This document shows positions 57,524 through 64,000 of a stretch of 64,000 nt of DNA, piece by piece (within the stretch, counting starts at the first letter, position 1; every line of letters begins with the position of its first letter). The DNA comes from Vibrio splendidus (GTDB lineage Bacteria; Pseudomonadota; Gammaproteobacteria; Enterobacterales; Vibrionaceae). The notes under the pieces are model-generated. The model did no database searches. It was not told the DNA's origin and worked only from the letters and a program-made list of their open reading frames with translations. Position numbers and translations under genes: made by a program. Location of the stretch: contig NZ_MCUN01000009.1 of the NCBI RefSeq assembly GCF_002873455.1, positions 310,001-374,000 on the forward strand, read 5' to 3'.

Positions 57524-58429
57524 CTAACTGTTTGTAGAACTTAAACACTCCGCAATAAAATCGATAAATACTCGAATTCGTTGGGGCAAATAATCACTTG
57601 CATGGTACACCGCGTACATAGGCAAGTAGTCATTGCTCCAATCTTCTAAAAACTGCGTTAACTCTCTAGTCTCTACAAATTCTTTGCCCATCCAATCCGG
57701 TAAAGCAACCACACCTAAACCCTGTCTAGCCATTTTAAGCAACATTTCTGGACTGTCTGACGTGAAAATTTGGTTTACTTTCATACTGGTGCATTGGCGA
57801 TCTTTGTCTGTGAAACGCCATTCGTTTGCTGGGTTCATCAAAGAATAAGTTAAGCACTTATGCTGGTTAAGATCCTGAGGATGTTCAGGTTTTCCGTGAT
57901 TTTTTAAGTAATCGGGCGATGCAAAGTACTGAACTTTATTGTTGAAAAGAAAGCGAGCTTTTAACCCTGAGTCTTTCAGCTGTGATGCGCGGATGGCAAC
58001 ATCAATATTGTGCTCATTGAGATTAACGATGCGGTCGTCAACGCTGAGATTAATCCGTATGCCCGGGTGTTGTTCAATGAAAGCTTGAAGCGGCTCACTG
58101 AGTAACATCGATGAAAAGGCACTTGGCGCAGATATCTTGAGCTCGCCTTCTACGGATTCTGTCTCACGCTTGAGCTTGCTTTCTATGGCAGACATCTCTT
58201 CGAGCAAACGGGTGCAATATTCTAGGTAGTCTTTCCCTGCATGAGTGAGGGATATCTTGCGGCTGTTTCGTTGAAACAGAGTCATCCCTAAGTCACTTTC
58301 CAACCATGCGATCTTCTTACTAACCGAACCCTGTGTCATGTTTAACTTATTGGCAGTTGCGGTAAAGCTGTTCAGCTGCGCAGTTTCCACAAAGATACGA
58401 ATACATTCAATCTTATCCATCTTACTCAC
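57524..58429 (-). CDS. LysR-family transcriptional regulator
   Basis: A 301-aa regulator with the LysR helix-turn-helix at residues 5-63 (NKLNMTQGSVSKKIAWLESDLG) and the periplasmic-binding-like effector domain afterwards. It belongs to the group with ALPDWMGKEFVETRELTQFL near the C-terminus, common in regulators of quinone or small-molecule reductases. The divergent DoxX gene 119 bp away is the most likely target. Confidence 0.9.
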   Translation of the reverse strand: MSKMDKIECIRIFVETAQLNSFTATANKLNMTQGSVSKKIAWLESDLGMTLFQRNSRKISLTHAGKDYLEYCTRLLEEMSAIESKLKRETESVEGELKISAPSAFSSMLLSEPLQAFIEQHPGIRINLSVDDRIVNLNEHNIDVAIRASQLKDSGLKARFLFNNKVQYFASPDYLKNHGKPEHPQDLNQHKCLTYSLMNPANEWRFTDKDRQCTSMKVNQIFTSDSPEMLLKMARQGLGVVALPDWMGKEFVETRELTQFLEDWSNDYLPMYAVYHASDYLPQRIRVFIDFIAECLSSTNS

Positions 58430-58548
58430 CTTGTGTTTATCTATTCCAATCTGGAATCTAAGCTATCATGAAACTAGCATTTATCACCTTAATTATGAAT
58501 GATTAAATAGAATCGCTGAAATTAATGATTCTTATAGAGGTAGACAAA

Positions 58549-58908
58549 ATGAGTACAGTAATAAGCATTTTGATGGTGATGTTCTTTGTGTTAGCGAGTT
58601 CAATTAAGACGCTTGGTTGGCAAAAGAAAGTGTTTGAAATTCAGCTTGGTTTCTTTAAAAGCTATGGCTTGAATAGAACGGTGATGTTGCTGGTTGGGTT
58701 AGTCGAGTTTACTGGGGCTGCTCTTTTGATTTTAGCTTTATGTGGTGTTTCATCAGAGCATACTCAATTGATGGGTGGTGCAATATTGGGAGCGACATCT
58801 ATAGGGGCGCTTTATTTCCACTTACGCTTTGATACTTGGAAGGACGGTATTCCCGCGATGGTCACTTTGTTGTGTTCAAGCTTTTTAGTCTTAGATTTCT
58901 GGTACTAG
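58549..58908 (+). CDS. DoxX-family membrane protein
   Basis: A 119-aa inner-membrane protein with four hydrophobic helices, fitting the DoxX/DoxX-like group (VELTGAALLILAL-like core VEFTGAALLILAL). The ATG at 58549 has a GAGG ribosome site; an eight-codon extension does not. Role uncertain; many DoxX proteins respond to oxidants. It is divergent from the LysR regulator. Confidence 0.8.
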   Translation: MSTVISILMVMFFVLASSIKTLGWQKKVFEIQLGFFKSYGLNRTVMLLVGLVEFTGAALLILALCGVSSEHTQLMGGAILGATSIGALYFHLRFDTWKDGIPAMVTLLCSSFLVLDFWY

Positions 58909-59003
58909 TGTTTGGTTTTGGTTTGTCCGGTCGAGGGGTGAAAGCTTACTTGCAGGATATTTGAGAAGGGTAGGGCTCGAAAGCCCCACGGCTAAAGATA
59001 GGA

Positions 59004-60752
59004 TTAAAACTCTGACGGCACTTCAAACTCGATCCACTCGCCAGTTGTTGGGTGAATCAACTTCAGGTAGCCAGCATGTAGGTGCAAGCGTTCGCGTTTG
59101 TATCCGTATAAGTCGTCACCACGAATTGGTACTCCAAGCCCTAATGGATGAGCACAATGCACACGTAGCTGATGGGTGCGCCCTGTTTTCGGATACAGAT
59201 GAACCTTGGTTTTGCCATTGTTGGTGCTGACCGCTTCCCAATGAGTTTCAGCGTTACGTCCATGTTCATGGCAAACCAATTGTCTTGGTCTGTCTGTTAT
59301 GTCGCCGCGCAAGGGCAGGCTGATATCGCCAGATTTGCCGTCGATTTCACCATCTAACAGAGCTGTATATCGTTTCTCTACGGTTCTATCTATGAATTGC
59401 TTCTGGATGTGTTTGTTTGACTCCGCCGTGAGCGCCAAGATCAACAAGCCTGACGTCGACATATCTAACCTATGGATAATTAAAGGGCCTGTTGCATCGG
59501 GGTAGCGCGCTTTAATGCGTGTATAAACCGAGTCTTCGATAAACTTACCGGGAACTGAGAGAAACTCCTCGGGTTTATTCACCACCACGATCTGGTCATC
59601 TTCGTAGACAATATCAAACGACTTACCAACCGCAGGGTTCACGATAAGCGGGTTATCTTCTAATTCGATGCCGTTTAGCTGGTGGTCGAGGATCTCGAAG
59701 CTTTTGCTTTGGCAAACAGGGTATAGGTTTGCGTGTTGGCGAATGACAGCCGTTGGAGGCAATCCCCACCAAAACTCAGACAATGCTAACGGTTTAAATC
59801 CGTGTTCAAACGCAAAGTTAAGCAACTTGGGTAGGCAGCAGTTACCAGAGCCTTCAAGAGCGTCTTTGCCATCTAACAGTTCTAGCAGGTTCTTTGATTC
59901 GAGAGCTTGGTTGATAAAGCGATAATGAGACAAACGTTGTGCTTCTAATTCGCCCGAAATCGCTTGGTAGTCTTGCTTGCGGTTTTTTAGTTCATTCTCG
60001 ATGGCATCAACTTGCGACTGGCGTTCTGCGATCTTTTGTTTCCACTCGATACGGAGCGCTTTTAGGTCGCGCTTCTCTTGGCTGCTTTGGTTACCTAATT
60101 GCTTGAGTAGGTTCGCTGCTGAGTCTAGATTCCCCAATGCCTTTTCTTGATTGGCTTGCTCTCTGAGTTTGTTACGCTGAGCTTTGTTCGCGGCCATTGT
60201 AAACTGAAAGGCTTCGATAGCTTGTGCTGATTCTGCTTTCAGCGATTCAAGAGCAGATTCTAATGCGTCTAGGTTGTGTGATTGTTGTAATTTTTCAATA
60301 TTATCCGCTAGTCGCGATTGGCGAGCGAGGTTTGCACTGTTTTGAGATTGAAATTTTTCTGAATTGAATGTTGGTGGGACGAAGTTGATATTTTTTAACT
60401 GAGAGGTCAGTGATGGTTCTAACTGTAAGCCAGAAAACGCTGATAGGAAGCCTAACTCTTGCGAGGTTGGATTCTGAACAAGCAGCACAGCATAGAGATT
60501 ACCTTGCGAGGTTTCATTCATACCACAGTCGATGAGCGACTGTTGAAGCTGCAACATAGCTAATTCACACATGGGGTGCGGAGTATAGTAATACGGAAAC
60601 GTAAAACGAGTCGGTAGCGATAATTTTGCGTTCGCGTCGGCTAGGTGCAGAGGTGTGTATTGAGCGAGGTTTGCTGGCATTAAGATCAAACTCTGTGGCT
60701 GTTCAGTTAGAGTTCGATATTGTTGTCGAAATAAAGACAAATGAGAAGCCAA
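59004..60752 (-). CDS. RluA-family pseudouridine synthase with long N-terminal extension
   Basis: An RNA-modifying enzyme, about 582 aa from TTG. The C-terminal half is the RluA catalytic domain, with the motif HRLDMSTSGLL carrying the catalytic Asp and the PKTGRTHQLRVH motif. The N-terminal half has a long coiled coil (Glu/Lys/Gln-rich, about residues 120-270), absent from standard RluA. The start is uncertain: a stem-loop overlaps the first codons, and an internal ATG at 60680 would shorten the protein by 24 residues. Confidence 0.88.
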   Translation of the reverse strand: MASHLSLFRQQYRTLTEQPQSLILMPANLAQYTPLHLADANAKLSLPTRFTFPYYYTPHPMCELAMLQLQQSLIDCGMNETSQGNLYAVLLVQNPTSQELGFLSAFSGLQLEPSLTSQLKNINFVPPTFNSEKFQSQNSANLARQSRLADNIEKLQQSHNLDALESALESLKAESAQAIEAFQFTMAANKAQRNKLREQANQEKALGNLDSAANLLKQLGNQSSQEKRDLKALRIEWKQKIAERQSQVDAIENELKNRKQDYQAISGELEAQRLSHYRFINQALESKNLLELLDGKDALEGSGNCCLPKLLNFAFEHGFKPLALSEFWWGLPPTAVIRQHANLYPVCQSKSFEILDHQLNGIELEDNPLIVNPAVGKSFDIVYEDDQIVVVNKPEEFLSVPGKFIEDSVYTRIKARYPDATGPLIIHRLDMSTSGLLILALTAESNKHIQKQFIDRTVEKRYTALLDGEIDGKSGDISLPLRGDITDRPRQLVCHEHGRNAETHWEAVSTNNGKTKVHLYPKTGRTHQLRVHCAHPLGLGVPIRGDDLYGYKRERLHLHAGYLKLIHPTTGEWIEFEVPSEF

Positions 60753-60779
60753 AGCCGAAGATAAATCGGCTTTGGCTTC
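60745..60779. other. Strong stem-loop overlapping the start of the pseudouridine synthase frame
   Basis: GAAGCCAAAGCCGA pairs perfectly with TCGGCTTTGGCTTC. It lies just downstream of gst and upstream of the RluA-like gene on the minus strand; the T-rich side is on the plus strand. It may be a terminator or may mask the proposed TTG start. Confidence 0.65.
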
Positions 60780-60830
60780 ATTTAGTTTCTTGTGTTTACC
60801 CTAGGGAGCAAGTGTTTGAGTGAAACTCGA

Positions 60831-61451
60831 TCAGTTCGAGTGTTCTAGCTCTACTTGCTCTGCTTTTTGGTAAGCAGGGTGGTTAGCCAAAAGCTTACCG
60901 TATTTAGCGATGTTCGGGTAAAGCGCAGTTGCGCCAAAGTTACCCACGATTTCTACGATGAACGACATCATAAAATCGGCACCTGTTAGTGTGTCTGCAA
61001 CCAAGTAGGTTTTACCTTCAAGTGCATTATTCACGTAAGTTAAGATCTTTTGATTTTCGTCGTCAGCGTAACCTCCTAGAAAGTTAGTCTCACAGCCGTC
61101 TTTCATCACAAAGATCTTAAGTAGCATCGGTAAAATACCTGAGCTCTCAGCAAAATGTAGCCACTGTGAATACTCGACGTAGTCTGCTGTTCCACGTACG
61201 GGAGCAAACTTGCCCTGACCATACTTATCGATCAGGTATTCCGTGATGGCGCCAGATTCAGTGATCACCACGCCATCGTCTTCAATGACTGGAGACTTAC
61301 CAAGAGGGTGAACGGACTTCAATTCTGGTGGTGCTAGAAACGTGACACTGTCTCGTTGGTATGGTTTGATTTGATAATCAACACCAAGCTCTTCCAATAA
61401 CCAGATGATGCGCTTCGAACGTGATTTATTTAGGTGATGTAAAGTAATCAT
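60831..61451 (-). CDS. Glutathione S-transferase family protein
   Basis: A 206-aa cytosolic GST with the thioredoxin-like N-terminal domain (KSPVIEDDGVVITESGAI) and all-helical C-terminal domain (LVADTLTGADFMM). It would conjugate or reduce electrophiles with glutathione. It is 34 bp downstream of curA on the same strand, implying a shared transcript from the NemR-type operator. Confidence 0.88.
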   Translation of the reverse strand: MITLHHLNKSRSKRIIWLLEELGVDYQIKPYQRDSVTFLAPPELKSVHPLGKSPVIEDDGVVITESGAITEYLIDKYGQGKFAPVRGTADYVEYSQWLHFAESSGILPMLLKIFVMKDGCETNFLGGYADDENQKILTYVNNALEGKTYLVADTLTGADFMMSFIVEIVGNFGATALYPNIAKYGKLLANHPAYQKAEQVELEHSN

Positions 61452-61485
61452 TATTCTGCCTATTTTACGGTTTCAGCCGATTGAG

Positions 61486-62517
61486 TTATTTAGGTTCGTT
61501 AGTTTTGATAACAAGCTTGCCGAAGTTCTGACCTTCTAATAGGCCCATGAAAGCTTGTGGTGCTTCGTCTAAACCTTCAACTAGGTGCTCACGGTACTGC
61601 ATTTTTCCTTGAGACAACCATTCCGTCATTTGAACAGCAAACTCATTGTAACGGTGTGCGTAGTCATCAAAGATAATGAAGCCTTGCATCTTAATACGCT
61701 TGACCAGCAGTGTACCCATAAGGCTAGACATGCGATCTGGGCCTTCAGGAAGTGATGTTGCATTGTACTGAGAGATAAGGCCACACACAGGAATACGAGC
61801 ACCTGTGTTAAGCAAAGGCATTACCGCGTCGAATACCTTGCCACCAACGTTTTCAAAGTAAACATCGATACCGTTGTTACACGCTTTAGCCAGTTGCTCT
61901 GCAAAGTCATCCGCTTTGTGGTCGATACATTCATCAAAACCAAGCACTTCTTTCGCGTACTGACACTTCTCTTGACCGCCTGCAACGCCAATTACACGAC
62001 AGCCTTTTAGCTTGCCGATTTGTCCAACGGTTGCGCCTACTGCACCTGTTGCCGCCGCAACGACTAGAGTGTCGCCTTGTTTAGGTTGGCCTATATCAAG
62101 CAAGCCCATGTAAGCCGTAAAGCCAGGCATACCCATGATGCCAAGTGCGTAAGAAGGGTGAGTTGGTTCTTTGCCTAGTTTGATTAGACCTTCACCGTTA
62201 GATACACCAAGATCTTGCCAACCTGTGTAAGCCAGAACCCATTCGCCAACTTCGTAATCAGCGTGGTTTGATTCTTCAACCTGACAAACAGTTGCACCCA
62301 CCATGACTTCATCGATAGCGACTGGATCAGCGTAAGATTTCGCATCACTCATTCGGCCACGCATGTATGGGTCGAGAGAGAGGTAAACTGAGCGAAGTAA
62401 CATCTCGCCGTCTTTGATTGTTGGTGCAGCTACGTTTTCTAAACGGAAGTTTTCTTTAGTCGGTGCGCCAACTGGGCGAGAAGCCAATACGATGCGGCGA
62501 TTGTCTTGTTGAGTCAT
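61486..62517 (-). CDS. curA: NADPH-dependent medium-chain oxidoreductase (CurA-like)
   Basis: A 343-aa zinc-free medium-chain reductase that reduces alpha,beta-unsaturated carbonyls such as enones and curcumin. The nucleotide-binding stretch reads VVAAATGAVGATVGQIGKLKG, and the N-terminal RPVGAPTKENFRL and PYMRGRM segments match CurA/PTGR. The promoter carries a NemR-type operator 36-55 bp upstream, and gst follows, so the pair forms an electrophile-response operon. Confidence 0.9.
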   Translation of the reverse strand: MTQQDNRRIVLASRPVGAPTKENFRLENVAAPTIKDGEMLLRSVYLSLDPYMRGRMSDAKSYADPVAIDEVMVGATVCQVEESNHADYEVGEWVLAYTGWQDLGVSNGEGLIKLGKEPTHPSYALGIMGMPGFTAYMGLLDIGQPKQGDTLVVAAATGAVGATVGQIGKLKGCRVIGVAGGQEKCQYAKEVLGFDECIDHKADDFAEQLAKACNNGIDVYFENVGGKVFDAVMPLLNTGARIPVCGLISQYNATSLPEGPDRMSSLMGTLLVKRIKMQGFIIFDDYAHRYNEFAVQMTEWLSQGKMQYREHLVEGLDEAPQAFMGLLEGQNFGKLVIKTNEPK

Positions 62518-62551
62518 TGGATATCCTTAATTTTATAGTATGTTCATTCAG

Positions 62552-62571
62552 AATTAGACCAGTCGTCTAGT
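62552..62571. promoter_or_regulatory. NemR-type operator, copy 1 (upstream of curA)
   Basis: AATTAGACCAGTCGTCTAGT contains TAGAC-N5-GTCTA and resembles the E. coli NemR box. The identical 20-mer occurs before nemR. Confidence 0.8.
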
Positions 62572-62655
62572 CTGGTTGTCTAAAAATCCCGCCGTCATCA
62601 AATTGATAAGAGGGCGGGTTATCTGTCGTTAATAAAAACTAAACACAGTACGTGG

Positions 62656-63246
62656 TTAGTTTTTACCTTTTAAAGTCTGTTGGGTTAGGTTTAAAGCTGA
62701 TTCTAAACTGCGTGAGCTCTGGCTTAATTTGCTCAATAAGCTTGCGCCCAACCACATAGAATATAGATTTTGAGCGGTTTCTCGGCTGTCTTCAACCTTA
62801 ATGGAGCCATCTTCAATACCACCAGCAACACAGTGTTGTATCGTAGAGGTTACTTTTTCAGCCCCTTTTAGTAAGGCTTGACGCATAGGATCAGAAAGAT
62901 CAGAAACTTCAGCGCTGAGCTTAACTACTAAGCATTTATGAGCGTTACAGGTACCGTTTTCAATCTGTGACCATCGAGTGAAATAACTGATAATTCTCTG
63001 GTAATGATTGCCTTCACCATGAACCAAAATAGTTTCAACTCTGCTGATGTAGGTCTCAAAATAGTGTTGGATCAGAGCCTCGCCAAATTGCTCTTTCGAT
63101 TTAAAGTAGTGGTAAAACGATCCTTTCGGCACGTCCGCTTCTTTAAGCAATTGCGATAGACCAACGCCGTTAAAGCCGTTGTTCACTATTAATTGGTAGC
63201 CAACATCTAAAACATGCAGGCGTGTGTCATTTGTTTTTTCGTTCAT
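62656..63246 (-). CDS. nemR: NemR-like TetR-family redox regulator
   Basis: A 196-aa repressor. The N-terminal TetR helix-turn-helix is residues 8-55 (GFNGVGLSQLLKEADVPKGS). The ligand domain contains the NemR segment KLSAEVSDLSDPMRQALLKG. The switch residues correspond: Cys105 aligns with E. coli NemR Cys106 (NAHKCLVVKL) and Lys173 with Lys175 (GASLLSKLS). It should derepress when electrophiles or hypochlorous acid modify the cysteine. An extra Cys100 is nearby. It is transcribed in the same direction as curA, each gene with its own operator. Confidence 0.88.
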   Translation of the reverse strand: MNEKTNDTRLHVLDVGYQLIVNNGFNGVGLSQLLKEADVPKGSFYHYFKSKEQFGEALIQHYFETYISRVETILVHGEGNHYQRIISYFTRWSQIENGTCNAHKCLVVKLSAEVSDLSDPMRQALLKGAEKVTSTIQHCVAGGIEDGSIKVEDSRETAQNLYSMWLGASLLSKLSQSSRSLESALNLTQQTLKGKN

Positions 63247-63264
63247 GGGCAGTACTATAATTTA

Positions 63265-63284
63265 AATTAGACCAGTCGTCTAGT
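63265..63284. promoter_or_regulatory. NemR-type operator, copy 2 (upstream of nemR)
   Basis: An exact second copy of the 20-bp operator AATTAGACCAGTCGTCTAGT, 19-38 bp before the nemR ATG, suggests autoregulation. Confidence 0.8.
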
Positions 63285-63346
63285 GGTTGGTTTTTGAGGG
63301 TATATTCGGTTGTGGCTAAAGTGGATCAAAACGTTCAGATAGAAAA

Positions 63347-63377
63347 AAGCCCCAACATAGCGCGTATGTTGGGGCTT
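63347..63377 (-). terminator. Strong terminator downstream of the FKBP gene
   Basis: GCCCCAACATA pairs with TATGTTGGGGC, with A-rich and T-rich flanks (AAAAAA on the left, read as T on the minus strand). Confidence 0.88.
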
Positions 63378-63393
63378 AAATCGGTCACTTCGA

Positions 63394-63867
63394 TTATTTG
63401 ATAGAGATTAACTCAACATCAAAAATCAAAGTTGCTGATGGTGGGATAGGGCCTGAACCACCTTTACCGTAAGCCAATTGGCTCGGGATAAACAGGCGAA
63501 CTTTTTGGCCTTCAACCATGTAAGTCAAACCTTCTTGCCAGCCTTTGATCACTTGTTTAAGAGCAAATGAAATCGGCTCGCCACGCTCAACAGAGCTGTC
63601 GAAAACAGTGCCATCTAGCAAAGTTCCATGGTAGTGAACCGTTACTTTGCTGTTCTTAGTTGGGTGCTCTGTACCAGTACCTTCTTCAAGAACTAGGTAT
63701 TGAAGACCACTTTCAGTCGTAACAACCCCTTCTTTAGTGCCGTTTTCGATAAGGAACTGTTGGCCTTGCTCGAAGTTTTCGTCACCAGACTTATGATTCA
63801 TCCAAGTACGGTAGATCATGAAACCAGCCAAGATGAAGACAATGACCGGGATGATAAATTTAGACAT
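63394..63867 (-). CDS. FKBP-type peptidyl-prolyl isomerase
   Basis: A 157-aa envelope-associated protein with an N-terminal membrane anchor or uncleaved signal (residues 3-19) and the FKBP domain (about 47-157), including VTVHYHGTLLDGTVFDSS and the ending PPSATLIFDVELISI. It would assist folding of periplasmic proteins. It lies just downstream of the end of a DsbA-like gene, also a folding factor. Confidence 0.92.
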   Translation of the reverse strand: MSKFIIPVIVFILAGFMIYRTWMNHKSGDENFEQGQQFLIENGTKEGVVTTESGLQYLVLEEGTGTEHPTKNSKVTVHYHGTLLDGTVFDSSVERGEPISFALKQVIKGWQEGLTYMVEGQKVRLFIPSQLAYGKGGSGPIPPSATLIFDVELISIK

Positions 63868-63909
63868 AGTAAAACCTATTTATTGTTGATTCTTTATAGA
63901 GAAAAGCCG

Positions 63910-64000
63910 TTACGGCTGAGTCAAAAGGTAGTTGATTGTTTTTGCGATACCTTGAACATCTTGGTGGCCTGCAGTTAGGACTTGGTACTTACCATTGATG
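63910..64000 (-). CDS. C-terminal end of a DsbA-like gene (starts beyond the window)
   Basis: The last 29 codons of a minus-strand gene are visible, ending INYLLTQP and a TAA at 63910-63912. The preceding INGKYQVLTAG stretch resembles the C-terminal strand and helix of DsbA-type disulfide oxidoreductases. The identification rests on this short piece and on the FKBP neighbour. Confidence 0.55.
   Translation of the reverse strand, partial: INGKYQVLTAGHQDVQGIAKTINYLLTQP

Overview
This 64 kb window is chromosomal DNA from a Vibrio-like gammaproteobacterium. The gene content (TonB and siderophore loci, GH18 chitinase, FadL, BCCT transporter, RND copper efflux, YqhD, RidA) and moderate-to-low GC fit Vibrionaceae, perhaps the Splendidus clade; that placement is inference. 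No insertion sequence, prophage, CRISPR array or integron attC array was seen. Genes are dense on both strands, and many intergenic gaps carry clear hairpin terminators.

Layout. 0-9 kb: the end of an MFS transporter, then a hydroxamate-type siderophore uptake locus. A FhuC-like ATPase and a FhuF-like reductase lie on the minus strand. A Rob-like AraC regulator, a TonB receptor, a FhuD-like binding protein and a fused double-length FhuB permease lie on the plus strand. 9-12 kb: a crotonase behind a probable FadR site, a FadL-type porin and a barrel-like partner. 12-15 kb: a Fur-box-preceded NAD(P)-binding protein interrupted by an in-frame stop, an Old Yellow Enzyme relative and a Vat/CatB-type acetyltransferase. 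15.4-23 kb: a copper/silver efflux locus (His/Met-rich exported protein, CusC, CusB with two CusF domains, CusA, cupredoxin) behind a MerR-type 19-bp-spacer promoter. 23.6-26 kb: a secreted GH9 enzyme. 26.1-26.3 kb: two tRNA-Gly genes. 26.8-30.2 kb: a ThrE-type exporter, YjdM and three GNAT acetyltransferases. 30-33.4 kb: an AraC regulator divergent from a HutR-like TonB receptor, with a Fur box between them. 33.6-38.2 kb: an ADP-ribosylglycohydrolase-like protein and a polar amino-acid ABC importer. 38.4-40.6 kb: a YqhD aldehyde reductase and a YqhC-like regulator. 40.7-47.3 kb: small proteins, four more acyltransferases, a protein made of three fused RidA domains, a DUF417 protein and a single RidA protein. 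47.4-52.6 kb: a BCCT transporter and a large chitinase. 52.9-59 kb: a diguanylate cyclase, small envelope proteins, a DacA-type carboxypeptidase, a YkgJ protein, a LysR regulator and a DoxX protein. 59-64 kb: a RluA-family pseudouridine synthase, then gst, curA and nemR sharing a duplicated NemR-type operator, an FKBP isomerase and the end of a DsbA-like gene.

Themes: iron acquisition (two receptor loci), copper export, polysaccharide use (chitin, beta-glucan), and defence against reactive electrophiles (NemR/CurA/GST, YqhC/YqhD, the OYE-family enzyme, RidA proteins and possibly the RclC-like DUF417 protein). The least familiar items are the triple-RidA protein with a 22-bp perfect palindrome upstream, the NemR homologue paired with CurA and GST instead of NemA, and the CusB with two CusF domains of which the second has lost a metal-binding Met.
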